A stretch of 64,000 nucleotides of DNA from Gammaproteobacteria bacterium (GTDB lineage Bacteria > Pseudomonadota > Gammaproteobacteria > DRLM01). Position numbers and translations under genes: made by a program. Below the pieces are notes generated by a model. It saw nothing but the letters and a program-made list of their open reading frames with translations. It was not told the DNA's origin and made no database searches. Shown piece by piece: positions 31,536 through 39,953 of the stretch. How positions within the stretch are numbered: position 1 is the stretch's first letter; every line of letters starts with the position of its first letter. The stretch covers positions 1-64,000 of the forward strand of contig JAHFRV010000001.1 of assembly GCA_023266095.1 (NCBI GenBank), written 5' to 3'.

Positions 31536-32450
31536 ATGCAACAAGTCCTGATCCAAATGGCGGCGCTCATCGCCTGCGGCGTCGCTTGGCGCTATATCAA
31601 ACCGCCGGAGCTGAGTGCCGACACGGCGCGTCGGGTACTCACCGGTCTGGTCTACACCGTGTTGTTACCGGCGCTGGTGTTACTGGTGCTGTGGCGCGCG
31701 CCGCTGAGCTGGGATGCGTTGCGCATCGCCCTGGTCGCCGCCAGCGGCGTGCTGGCGGGGCTGGCCGCCGCCCATATCGCCTACCGTCTGCGCGCCACAC
31801 CCAAGGCCATCACCGGCGCCATGTTGCTCGCCGCCGGCTTTCCCAACGTCACCTATTTAGGCCTGCCGGTGTTGGAAAAAACCTTCGGGCCGTGGGCGCG
31901 CAGCGTGGCCATCCAATATGATCTGTTCGCCTGTACACCCTTGCTGCTGACCGTGGGCATCCTCATCGCACGCGCCTACGGCGCGCATGAGGAACGTGAA
32001 AATCCCTTCGTGGGCTTGCTCAAAGTGCCGCCGCTGTGGGCAGCGGTGGCGGCGCTGACCCTCAATGGAGCGGGGGTGCCGCTGCCGACGGGCTTGGAGC
32101 AGTGGCTGCAAACCCTCGCCAATGGCGTGGTGCCCTTGATGCTGATTTCGCTGGGCATGGCGCTCACCTGGGATCCGCACTATCTGCAACGTCTGCCGCT
32201 GGTGGTGCCGGTGCTGATCATTCAACTGCTGCTCATGCCCTTGGTGGCCTGGGGTGTGGCAGTCCTGATCGGACTCAGTGGTGATCTGCTGATCGCCACT
32301 GTGCTGGAAGCGGCCATGCCCTGTATGGTGCTGGGCATGGTGCTGTGTGATCGTTACCACTTGGACACTCAGCTTTACGCCACCACCGTCACCTTGTCCA
32401 CTGCCCTCAGTTTGTTTACCCTGCCGCTTTGGTACGCGTGGTTACAGTGA
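31536..32450 (+). CDS. AEC (auxin efflux carrier) family transporter
   Basis: A 304-residue membrane protein with ten predicted helices in two five-helix halves. MLLAAGFPNVTYLGLPVL and the C-terminal AAMPCMVLGMVLCDRY are typical of bacterial AEC transporters, which export small carboxylates such as malate or malonate. The substrate is unknown. The stop is 8 bases before the following lipoprotein start, so the two are probably co-transcribed. Confidence 0.9.
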   Translation: MQQVLIQMAALIACGVAWRYIKPPELSADTARRVLTGLVYTVLLPALVLLVLWRAPLSWDALRIALVAASGVLAGLAAAHIAYRLRATPKAITGAMLLAAGFPNVTYLGLPVLEKTFGPWARSVAIQYDLFACTPLLLTVGILIARAYGAHEERENPFVGLLKVPPLWAAVAALTLNGAGVPLPTGLEQWLQTLANGVVPLMLISLGMALTWDPHYLQRLPLVVPVLIIQLLLMPLVAWGVAVLIGLSGDLLIATVLEAAMPCMVLGMVLCDRYHLDTQLYATTVTLSTALSLFTLPLWYAWLQ

Positions 32451-32458
32451 GCAAACCT

Positions 32459-32938
32459 ATGAAACATGGATCATGGTTCATGGTCACCGGCGCTGCGCTC
32501 AGCTTGCCGCTGGCCGGCTGTTTAATCAACAAGAGCGGCGCGGCGGATGCGCCGCTGCGCACGCTCGATCAAGGCGGTTCGACCGGCGTGCTCTCCCAGC
32601 GTTTCGAGGTGATCCGCGACCCCGCCTCGCTGGATGCGCTCTGGCGACAACATACCACGGTGATGAGCCCGCCTCCCCCGCTGCCGCACATCGACTTTGA
32701 ACGCGACATGGTCATCGCTGCCTTTCTCGGCCAGAAGGCCAGCGGCGGTGTTGAGCTGCAAATCAGCAAACTGGACAACGTGGGTGGCGCATTGACCGCG
32801 CACCTCAGCCTCACCAATCCCGGCAAGGACTGTATCGTCACCCAAGCGTTCAGCCAGCCTTATCACATCGTGGTCACGCCTCGGCATGAGCAAGTCATCC
32901 GTTTTCAGGTCAACACCCTCACCACCGACTGCAACTGA
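32459..32938 (+). CDS. PrcB C-terminal-domain-like lipoprotein
   Basis: A 159-residue lipoprotein. The signal peptide ends in the lipobox LAGC (about residue 21). The mature part contains a domain similar to the C-terminal domain of PrcB protease-complex proteins: FEVIRDPASLDALWRQH, then DFERDMVIAAFLGQK and SGGVELQISKL. The ATG at 32459 is chosen because it places the signal peptide correctly. Function is unknown. It sits in an apparent operon with the AEC transporter upstream and a glycosyltransferase-like gene 19 bases downstream. Confidence 0.8.
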   Translation: MKHGSWFMVTGAALSLPLAGCLINKSGAADAPLRTLDQGGSTGVLSQRFEVIRDPASLDALWRQHTTVMSPPPPLPHIDFERDMVIAAFLGQKASGGVELQISKLDNVGGALTAHLSLTNPGKDCIVTQAFSQPYHIVVTPRHEQVIRFQVNTLTTDCN

Positions 32939-32957
32939 GCCGCGCATCAAACCCGCC

Positions 32958-34070
32958 ATGCCCCATCTGCTCGCCGCCATCACCGCCCACGGCTACGGCC
33001 ATCTGGCGCAAACCGCGCCGGTGTTGAATGCCTTGCGGCAACGCTGGCCTGAATTACGTCTCACGCTCTACACCGCCTTGCCGCACGCGCTGCTCGTCAA
33101 GCGTATCGTCGGTGAATTCACTCACATCGACCAAGCGCCGGACGTCGGCATGTTGATGAATAACGCTTTGTCGGTGAATGCCGACGTCAGTGCCGCGGCT
33201 TATCAGGTCTTTCATCGACACTGGCACCGTGACGTCGCGGCGGAGGCGCAATGGCTTGCGAAGCTCGCGCCCGATCTGGTTTTCGTCAATGCGCCATACC
33301 GCCTGCTCGCCGCGGCGAAACAAGCGGCTATTCCGGCCGTGGCCTTGTGTTCACTGAACTGGGCCGGCATCTATCGACATGTCTGTGGCCAGCGACCCGA
33401 AGCACCGGCCGTCCTCGAACAGATGCTCGCTGCTTACCACGACGCGGAGTTATTTTTACAACCCGCGCCGAGTATGCCCATGAGCGAACTCGCCAACCGC
33501 CGCACCATCGGACCCATCGCCCGCCTCGGCACGCCGCGCCGCGCCGAATTGGCAGCCCGCTGCGGTGCAGCCGAACACGACACATTTGTAATGGTATCGC
33601 TGGGCGGCATCCCCCTGCGATTGGACACCCGTCGCTGGCCGCAACGGCCGGGGCTGCATTGGATCGTGCCGCGGAGCTGGCACGCGCCGCGCGCCGACCT
33701 GACCGCCTTCGAATCACTCGGACTGGATTTCGTCGATACTCTGCGCAGCAGCGACGTCTTGCTGACTAAACCCGGTTACGGCAGTTTCAGCGAGGCCGTC
33801 TGCAACGGCGTTCCCGTATTGTATGTCCCGCGCGATGACTGGCCCGAGCAACCATATCTGGTGGAATGGCTGCATCGCCACGGCCGCGGCCTGGCCGTCA
33901 CGCCGCGCGCATTGGCGGAAGGCGACCTCGCCCGATCATTGCAACAGCTGCTCGATCTGCCCGCCGCCGCGCCGCCCGTGCCCAGCGGCATCGAACAGGC
34001 GGTCACCGTGTTAGCGGATCATGTGTGCGCATCCGCCGCCAACCGAAACGCGGCGCGGCGTCTTCCATAA
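32958..34070 (+). CDS. MurG/UGT-like (GT-B fold) glycosyltransferase
   Basis: About 370 residues. The N-terminal AAITAHGYGHLAQTAPVL is the glycine/histidine loop of GT-B enzymes related to MurG and UDP-glycosyltransferases. The C-terminal nucleotide-sugar region includes SSDVLLTKPGYGSFSEAV and GVPVLYVPRDDWPEQPYL. There are no membrane segments, so it acts in the cytosol or at the inner membrane face. The acceptor is unknown. The ATG at 32958 is chosen because the glycine-rich loop follows immediately. Confidence 0.83.
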   Translation: MPHLLAAITAHGYGHLAQTAPVLNALRQRWPELRLTLYTALPHALLVKRIVGEFTHIDQAPDVGMLMNNALSVNADVSAAAYQVFHRHWHRDVAAEAQWLAKLAPDLVFVNAPYRLLAAAKQAAIPAVALCSLNWAGIYRHVCGQRPEAPAVLEQMLAAYHDAELFLQPAPSMPMSELANRRTIGPIARLGTPRRAELAARCGAAEHDTFVMVSLGGIPLRLDTRRWPQRPGLHWIVPRSWHAPRADLTAFESLGLDFVDTLRSSDVLLTKPGYGSFSEAVCNGVPVLYVPRDDWPEQPYLVEWLHRHGRGLAVTPRALAEGDLARSLQQLLDLPAAAPPVPSGIEQAVTVLADHVCASAANRNAARRLP

Positions 34071-34100
34071 ATCAATGGCCCACCCCTTCCGGAGTGACGC

Positions 34101-34625
34101 ATGAACGAACGACGCCGCATTCTCTACCACGGCGGCGTAGTGGATCTCGGCCTGGAAACCGCCCGCTTACCCGGCGGCCGCGACATCAGTTTGGAAATCG
34201 TCCGTCATCGCGGCGGCAGCTCCGCGGCGGCCGTCGATGATCAGCAGCGCGTGTGTTTATTGCGTCAATATCGCCACGCCGCCGGCGACTGGATTTGGGA
34301 ATTGCCCGCGGGAAAACCTGATGACGGAGAAGCGGCACTGTGCACCGCGCAGCGCGAACTGGAGGAAGAGGCCGGTGTCCGCGCGACGGATTGGCAGACC
34401 TTGGGCGACATACTCACCACACCCGGTTTTTGCGATGAGGTCATTCAACTCTTCCTCGCCCGCCGACTGCAACTCGTCGCGCCTCGCCCCGAAGCGTATG
34501 AGTTGATCGAACGCCATTGGATAACCTGGTCCACCGCTCAACAATGGGCACTGGACGGCACCCTGCGCGACACCAAAACCGTGATTGGTTTACTGAGGGC
34601 CGCCAGCCTGCTGGCGCTGGAATGA
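34101..34625 (+). CDS. Nudix hydrolase, ADP-sugar pyrophosphatase-like
   Basis: A 174-residue protein with a complete Nudix box: G at the start of GKPDDGE, then RELEEEAGV (residues about 72-94), matching Gx5Ex7REUxEExGU. The N-terminal part (ISLEIVRHRGGSSAAAVDD, LLRQYRHAAGDWIWELPAG) is typical of ADP-ribose/ADP-sugar pyrophosphatases. It has the shorter-than-usual length for NudF-type enzymes. It is last of the AEC/PrcB/GT/Nudix series. GGAG precedes the ATG. Confidence 0.9.
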   Translation: MNERRRILYHGGVVDLGLETARLPGGRDISLEIVRHRGGSSAAAVDDQQRVCLLRQYRHAAGDWIWELPAGKPDDGEAALCTAQRELEEEAGVRATDWQTLGDILTTPGFCDEVIQLFLARRLQLVAPRPEAYELIERHWITWSTAQQWALDGTLRDTKTVIGLLRAASLLALE

Positions 34626-34733
34626 AAACCACCGCGAATTTCAGCAAAAAATAGCCAGCTAGTGCTAAGATGAAACCTCGCTTTACCAAGGTGTGCCGGC
34701 AGGCATCAACAACCTTACCAGGAGTGAATAGTC

Positions 34734-34874
34734 ATGGCATCGATCATTACCACCATGGTCATAGTCGTAGCGACCATCGCCGTCGTTCTGATGGTATATC
34801 TCACCATCAAAATCTATCGGGGCGAAGCACGTCTCGAACACAAAGAAGAGAAACACACTCTTCCTCGTCAATGA
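34734..34874 (+). CDS. Small single-span membrane protein (46 residues)
   Basis: An open frame of 46 codons encodes MASIITTMVIVVATIAVVLM, then YLTIKIYRGEARLEHKEEKH and a short tail. Residues 3-25 form one hydrophobic helix; the C-terminal 20 residues are strongly charged, so the tail is probably cytoplasmic with the N-terminus out. CCAGGAG lies at good distance from the ATG. No family is recognised. It could be a stress-type membrane peptide or a subunit of a larger complex. Confidence 0.65.
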   Translation: MASIITTMVIVVATIAVVLMVYLTIKIYRGEARLEHKEEKHTLPRQ

Positions 34875-34943
34875 GCGGCACCGTCCACGCTCAGCGGTTT
34901 CCTACATCTTGCAAAGAGACGGACAACCGATGCGTGCATGCTT

Positions 34944-34978
34944 GCCAAGAACGCCGTCGCTGAGACAAGCGTCTTGGC
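34944..34978. terminator. Possible bidirectional terminator hairpin
   Basis: GCCAAGAACGC (34944-34954) can pair with GCGTCTTGGC (34969-34978), about 10 base pairs with one bulge, between the convergent small membrane-protein gene and the cytochrome gene. There is no T-run, so it is only a weak terminator candidate. Confidence 0.35.
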
Positions 34979-34989
34979 TAACGGCATTG

Positions 34990-35565
34990 TTAATTCAACG
35001 ACAAGATAAAATCGACCAGCTTCTCAATGTCGCCATTCGCTACACGCGGTGAATAAGGCGGCATGGGAATTCCGCCTGTCACATCGGTCCAATTGCCTTT
35101 ACCGCCTTTACTGATCTTTTCAACGAGCTGCGCGCGGACATCTTTTCCGCGATAACGGGCAGCGACGTCTTGCCAAGCCGGCCCCACCACTTTTTTATAC
35201 ACCGCGTGACAGGCCAAACAGCCGCTGCGGTTAGCCAACACCAGAGCATCGTCTTGACTCATCACCTGAGAAACGGGCGCCGGGGCCGGCACTTCCGCGG
35301 TGGCTGGCGGAGCGGCCGGCGCCGCGTTTTCCAGCGCCGTATTCTCGGATGGCGGAATCACCGCGCGCGCGGCGGCATCGACGTCGTTTGTCGTGTCCGG
35401 AACGGCCTCGGACGGGGGCGGGGATGGTGGCGTCAGGCTCGCCGGGGGAGCGGGACTGGTGGCAGGGGCGGGCGACGGTAAGGTTTGCGCCTGTTGCTCA
35501 TCCTGCTTGCCGCAAGCGGCAAGCAGCACGGAGAGCAGACCAACTATCAGCAGGGGGTTCTTCAT
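34990..35565 (-). CDS. Lipoprotein c-type cytochrome, class I
   Basis: A 191-residue lipoprotein with lipobox LLAAC (Cys18), a linker of about 80 residues rich in Pro, Ala and Ser, and a C-terminal cytochrome c domain. The haem motif is SGCLACH (about residues 114-120); VGPAW follows, and the axial Met is in GIPMPPYSPRV near the C-terminus. This is the cytochrome c551/c552-type fold tethered by a flexible linker to a periplasm-facing membrane surface. Its redox partner is not in the window. It is divergent from iscR. Confidence 0.9.
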   Translation of the reverse strand: MKNPLLIVGLLSVLLAACGKQDEQQAQTLPSPAPATSPAPPASLTPPSPPPSEAVPDTTNDVDAAARAVIPPSENTALENAAPAAPPATAEVPAPAPVSQVMSQDDALVLANRSGCLACHAVYKKVVGPAWQDVAARYRGKDVRAQLVEKISKGGKGNWTDVTGGIPMPPYSPRVANGDIEKLVDFILSLN

Positions 35566-35883
35566 GACTTCTCCTATGTGAATTCAGTATGTCGGCTCGA
35601 CACCGCGTCCACGGCGCCTGGCAGGTAAACCCAGAGCCACGGGTAACCGAGGTGGCTATGTTAAACCGGAAAAAGGACGATCCGGGAATAAATATCGCCG
35701 GCAGCGGCCCGGCGCGACGACCTGGCGTCCAAGGTGTTTTGGTCGGGGCGGGACGGCGAAGGCTTCAATACACAAAGATTAACAATCCAATAGTTGACCT
35801 TCAGACATGGGTATTGTATACATTTGTTGATTGATTAGGTCGGAATAAGGCCCGGTCAAAACTTTAGCAGAAGGTATCTCTCA
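35566..35883. other. Divergent intergenic region cytochrome c / iscR
   Basis: About 320 bases. The second half holds the iscR promoter. A plus-strand frame at 35589-35834 runs through the promoter and has no family features, so it is not called. Nothing else was recognised. Confidence 0.45.
35794..35822 (+). promoter_or_regulatory. Sigma-70 type promoter of iscR
   Basis: TTGACC (35794-35799) and TATACA (35817-35822) are separated by 17 bases. The leader to the ATG at 35884 is about 55 bases and contains AGAAGGT as ribosome binding site. The AT-rich region around the -10 could be an IscR target, since iscR genes are normally autoregulated, but I could not define a type 1 site. Confidence 0.65.
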
Positions 35884-36366
35884 ATGAAGTTATCTACCAA
35901 AGGCCGCTACGCCGTAACAGCCATGATGGATTTAGCGATTCACGAAAAACATGGGCCTGTCACTTTGGCGGACATTTCCGTCTGTCAGGGAATTTCTCTT
36001 TCTTACCTGGAACAGATTTTCTCTCGGTTACGGCGCAAAGGTCTCATTTCAGGTACCCGCGGGCCACGCGGCGGTTATCGGCTGGCCCGGCCGGCCGAGC
36101 AAATCACCGTGGCGGACATCATCGGCGCCGTCAATGAGAAGATGGATGTCACCCGTTGCAGCGGCATGGAAAACTGCGATAATAACGACCGCTGCCTCAC
36201 TCACGAACTCTGGGCCGATCTCAGTTCACGGATTTACGAATTTCTCGACGGCATCACGTTGGCCCAGTTCGCCGAACGGCCCGGCGTGAAAGAAGTCATC
36301 CACCGCCAGGATACCCTGCATTTCCGTCGCGGCCTGGCCCGCCACCGCCGCACCGAAAGCGCTTAA
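35884..36366 (+). CDS. iscR: Fe-S cluster regulator IscR (Rrf2 family)
   Basis: A 160-residue Rrf2-type winged-helix regulator. The N-terminal MKLSTKGRYAVTAMMDLA and GISLSYLEQIFSRLRRKGLI are typical of IscR. The [2Fe-2S] ligands are Cys92, Cys98, Cys104 and His107 (in CSGMENC and RCLTHELW), the same positions as in E. coli IscR. It should sense cluster supply and repress or activate Fe-S assembly genes. No iscSUA or suf genes follow; slt comes next, so it is an orphan regulator in this window. Confidence 0.94.
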   Translation: MKLSTKGRYAVTAMMDLAIHEKHGPVTLADISVCQGISLSYLEQIFSRLRRKGLISGTRGPRGGYRLARPAEQITVADIIGAVNEKMDVTRCSGMENCDNNDRCLTHELWADLSSRIYEFLDGITLAQFAERPGVKEVIHRQDTLHFRRGLARHRRTESA

Positions 36367-36494
36367 ATTAATTAGTATCTTCTACTATCTTCCCTGTCGC
36401 ATCCTCACGCCAGGCAAGGAGGCGATTTAAAACTATCCAATGACTCCATGGTGGGCCACAATTAATCTGCCACTGACCGCTATTGGGAACACCG

Positions 36495-38441
36495 ATGATT
36501 ATAAAGGAGCTCTGTCTCGCGGCGACCCTGTGTCTCGGCGTCAACCTCGCCGATGCCGCCGTAACCAACGAGGTCGAGCAACAACGCGCCCGCTTCGTCG
36601 AAGCGGAGCTCGCGCTGGCCGCCAACGATATGCAAGGTTTTCAAACCCTCGCCGACGAATTGCACGGCTACCCGCTTTATCCTTATCTGGTCTATGCCGA
36701 ACTGCTGCGGAATCTTTCAAGCTCGCGCGACAGTGAAGTCGGCCGTTTTCTAGATGTCTTTGCCCAAACACCACTCGCGCCCCTGCTGCGCCAACACTGG
36801 CTTACTTATCTGGCCACCGAAAAGCAGTGGGCTAGTTTTCTCAGCCATTATCAGCCGGGCGGCGACACGGCCTTGCTCTGTTTTCAACGCCAAGCGCTGT
36901 ATCAAACCGGCCAACGCCAGGCTGCGCTGGACGGGGTGGAGAAACTCTGGCTGACCGGCCGCGGCCAGCCGCAAGCCTGCGATCCCGTGTTCGACGCCTG
37001 GCGCGCAGCCGGCGGACTGACCCCGACGCTGATTTGGCAACGCATCGAACTGGCGATGGACAAAGGCGAATTGCCGCTGGCCCGCCACTTGGCGAAACAG
37101 CTGCCCAGCGCCGACCAGATCTGGTTCGAAACCTGGATCAGCGTCCATAACAACCCGGGGCAGGTCACCCGCCTCGGCCTGCTCGCGGAGGACAGTCCGC
37201 GCGCGCGCGCGCTGGTTTTATATGCCGTGCAGCAAGCGACGCAACGCGACGTGGCGGCTGGCGGAATAGTGTGGGACGCGGTGAAAACCCGCTACCCGTT
37301 CAGCGCCGACCAACGCGCGGCGATAGAGCGCCGTCTCGCTCTCGGCCATGCCTTGCGCGGCAAGCCCGAGGCGCTGGACCGGCTGGCCGCCCTCGATCCG
37401 CAACAACTCGACGGCACGCTCCGCGAATGGCGGGTACGGGTTGCCCTCAACCTCGGGGATTGGCACGCAGTGCGGATTTGGATAGACGAACTCAAGCTGG
37501 AAGAGCAGCAGAATCCGCGTTGGCAATATTGGCGCGCCCGCGCCTTGGAAGCCACCGGCAGCCCTGAGGCGAAGATCGTTTACGAACGCTTGGCGCGCAC
37601 CCGCAATTATTATGGCTTTCTCGCCGCCGACCGGGTCGATGCGCCGTATGCCATGGAATCACAGCCACTCTCAGTGAACGCCGAGAACCTGGCCAGCGTG
37701 GAAAATCTGCCGGCCATCCAACGGGCACGCGAACTGTTTTTGTTGAACCGCGCCGCGGAGGCGCGCCGCGAGTGGACCTACGCCACCCGCAGTATGACCG
37801 CCACCCAAATGAGCCACGCCGCCAAACTGGGCGAACGCTGGGGCTGGCATGATCGCGCCGTCTTCACCCTGGCGGCCACGCCGTTCAACGGCGACCTTTC
37901 CTTGCGCTTTCCCATCGCCCATGCCGAGGCGGTGCTGGCCGCGGCGCGCGATAGCCGCATCGATCCGGCCTGGGCCTTCGCCGTCATCCGCCAGGAGAGC
38001 GCCTTCATGCCCGACGCGCGTTCCTCGGTCGGGGCGCTCGGGCTGATGCAGCTGCTGCCGCGCACCGCGCACGATGTTGCACGCTCGCTCAAGCTCAGCC
38101 TCAACGGCTCGCAGGCCTTGTTTGACGCCGGCACCAATATCCGCCTGGGCGTGGCCTACCTGCGCCATACCCTGGACCGATTCAACGACAACACCGTGCT
38201 CGCCACCGCCGCTTATAACGCCGGCGCAGCGCGCGCCGAGAGTTGGCGGCCCGCCGCCGATCAACTCATTCCGGCTGACATCTGGGTGGAAAACGTACCT
38301 TTCTACGAGACCCGCAATTATCTGCAACAGGTATTCGCCTACACCGTCATCTACGACCATAGGCTGGGCCGCACCCCCATACCTTTAAAAACCCGCATGC
38401 CTTTCATCAAGACCGCCCAGCCCGCCAAGACGGGCGGTTAA
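36495..38441 (+). CDS. slt: Soluble lytic murein transglycosylase
   Basis: Periplasmic enzyme that cleaves peptidoglycan to 1,6-anhydro-muropeptides. The 648-residue protein has a signal peptide ending around LADA-AV, a long superhelical U/L region, and a C-terminal catalytic domain. The catalytic Glu is in IRQESAFMPDARS (about Glu501), followed by VGALGLMQLLPRTA and NIRLGVAYL. Length and order match Slt70. The ATG at 36495 is chosen because the signal peptide begins there. It follows orphan iscR. Confidence 0.96.
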   Translation: MIIKELCLAATLCLGVNLADAAVTNEVEQQRARFVEAELALAANDMQGFQTLADELHGYPLYPYLVYAELLRNLSSSRDSEVGRFLDVFAQTPLAPLLRQHWLTYLATEKQWASFLSHYQPGGDTALLCFQRQALYQTGQRQAALDGVEKLWLTGRGQPQACDPVFDAWRAAGGLTPTLIWQRIELAMDKGELPLARHLAKQLPSADQIWFETWISVHNNPGQVTRLGLLAEDSPRARALVLYAVQQATQRDVAAGGIVWDAVKTRYPFSADQRAAIERRLALGHALRGKPEALDRLAALDPQQLDGTLREWRVRVALNLGDWHAVRIWIDELKLEEQQNPRWQYWRARALEATGSPEAKIVYERLARTRNYYGFLAADRVDAPYAMESQPLSVNAENLASVENLPAIQRARELFLLNRAAEARREWTYATRSMTATQMSHAAKLGERWGWHDRAVFTLAATPFNGDLSLRFPIAHAEAVLAAARDSRIDPAWAFAVIRQESAFMPDARSSVGALGLMQLLPRTAHDVARSLKLSLNGSQALFDAGTNIRLGVAYLRHTLDRFNDNTVLATAAYNAGAARAESWRPAADQLIPADIWVENVPFYETRNYLQQVFAYTVIYDHRLGRTPIPLKTRMPFIKTAQPAKTGG

Positions 38442-38612
38442 CCTAACGCGGCTGGACCCTCATGCCCGGCAGCGGCCGGCAAGCGTGTTGTGATGTTGAG
38501 TGACGGCATTGCTGTTAGCGGGACGGCCGGCGGGTTTACGCGCCGGACGTCGGTCGCTCATGTTATTCTGCTATTCGGCATAAACACCCACTCACAGCCG
38601 ACAGGAACCCGC

Positions 38613-39491
38613 GTGAGCTCGAGCGCCGACACCTTACAAACGTTTTTACTCGAAGAACACGCCATACGCGGCCACATCATTCAGCTCGACGCCAGCTGGC
38701 GCGCGGTGCTCAGCCGCCACCCGTATCCGCCCGCGCTGCGCGACCGTATCGGCGAATTGATGGCCGCCGCCGCGTTGCTCAACGCCACCCTGCATTATCA
38801 AGGCAGCTTGTCCCTGCAACTGCAGGGCAACGGACCCATAGAATGGCTGGTGGTGGAATGCAACAGCGACTACGGCCTGCGCGCCACCGCGCGCTGGAAC
38901 GGCACGGTGGAATACGGCACGCTTGCCAGCCAAATCGGCCAAGGCCGGCTGGTCATCACCATCACCCCGGCGCAGGGCGACGAGCGTTATCAAGCCATCG
39001 TCGCCGCCGACGGCAATACGGTGGCCGCCGCGCTGCAAGATTACTTCACGCGCTCGGAGCACTTGGACACCCGGCTGTGGCTCAGCGCCGGCGAAGAACA
39101 TGCCGCCGGCCTGCTGCTGCAAAAAACCCCGGACACCGAAAGCGGGGATCGCGACGCCTGGAACCGCATGATACAACTCAGCGGCACGCTTAGCGGCGAT
39201 GAATTGAGCGGCTGCAGCGCCGGCGAAATCATCAAACGTTTATTCCATGAAGAAGACGTGCGGATCTTCGAACCCATCCCGGTGAGCTTTCGTTGCTCCT
39301 GCTCGCGTGAGCGGGTGGAACATACCTTGCGCATGCTCGGACCCGGCGAGATCAAACCCCTGCTCGCGGAACAGGGTGAAGTCATCGTGCATTGCGAGTT
39401 CTGTAATCAACGCTACGCCTTCGACCCGGTCGATATAGAACAACTCTTCAGTGCCGGTGTCATCGAACACGCTTCCACCACCCACCACTGA
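38613..39491 (+). CDS. hslO: Redox-regulated chaperone Hsp33
   Basis: Hsp33 is a holdase activated by oxidation. The GTG start at 38613, preceded by ACAGGA, gives 292 residues, exactly the length of E. coli Hsp33; the upstream open frame is rejected. The C-terminal zinc switch is intact: CSC (Cys228, Cys230) and CEFC (Cys261, Cys264). The N-terminal HAIRGHIIQLDASWRAVL and the ELSGCSAGEIIKRLFHEEDV segment match the family. Confidence 0.96.
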   Translation: MSSSADTLQTFLLEEHAIRGHIIQLDASWRAVLSRHPYPPALRDRIGELMAAAALLNATLHYQGSLSLQLQGNGPIEWLVVECNSDYGLRATARWNGTVEYGTLASQIGQGRLVITITPAQGDERYQAIVAADGNTVAAALQDYFTRSEHLDTRLWLSAGEEHAAGLLLQKTPDTESGDRDAWNRMIQLSGTLSGDELSGCSAGEIIKRLFHEEDVRIFEPIPVSFRCSCSRERVEHTLRMLGPGEIKPLLAEQGEVIVHCEFCNQRYAFDPVDIEQLFSAGVIEHASTTHH

Positions 39492-39707
39492 GCGGCACTC
39501 CGGCACGGCGGATTGCTTCACACCCGCGGATATCATCCGGCAGCGCCGTTCTGCTGGAGTGACCCACTCATTAAAACAAGCCGGTTTAAAATCGCATCAA
39601 TAAAATATACTCAAGTGATTTAATCAATATTCCGATACTCTGATTATCGCCCCTGTGAGTGGTAGGGAAGCTCAATATCCTTCATCTGGGTTTCAGAGGA
39701 AAAACGA

Positions 39708-39779
39708 ATGAGTAATTTTTCGTACTACTGGTTTTCCCCGCCTCGCAAACAGCGTGCCCCACATTCCAGGAGCCTTTAA
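39708..39779 (+). CDS. Candidate 23-residue small protein or leader peptide
   Basis: The frame encodes MSNFSYYWFSPPRKQRAPHS plus three residues. AGAGGA precedes the ATG at 7 bases. It is followed 2 bases later by another tiny frame with its own AGGAG. Its aromatic/proline-rich composition has no recognised counterpart. This may be chance. Confidence 0.25.
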   Translation: MSNFSYYWFSPPRKQRAPHSRSL

Positions 39780-39781
39780 CT

Positions 39782-39850
39782 ATGAGAGGTTTCCAGCCTG
39801 CCCTAAGAATTGAACTCAAGCGAAGACGTCGAGCGGGAATACCGATCTAG
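39782..39850 (+). CDS. Candidate 22-residue basic small protein
   Basis: The frame encodes MRGFQPALRIELKRRRRAGI plus two residues and starts 2 bases after the previous tiny stop. CCAGGAG lies 8 bases upstream of the ATG. The run of four arginines gives a strongly basic peptide. Could be a leader for the HDOD gene or noise. Confidence 0.25.
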   Translation: MRGFQPALRIELKRRRRAGIPI

Positions 39851-39953
39851 CCGAGCCAGGATGCGCCGTTCATCTCAGAAAAGTACGAACTCTAGGGAGT
39901 CCGCATTCTGAGTGGACACCCAGATCATGGCCCTGGCGCGAAAAGGAGAAGTG

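Larger units (their letters stand above)
39492..39953. other. AT-rich intergenic region hslO / HDOD gene
   Basis: About 460 bases, with an AT-rich stretch at 39570-39650 that probably contains a promoter. Two tiny frames with good ribosome binding sites are listed separately. I found no terminator or repeat. Confidence 0.45.

Noticed and set aside
35589-35834. 81-codon plus-strand frame upstream of iscR
   Set aside because: It runs through the iscR promoter and has no family features or good start signal.
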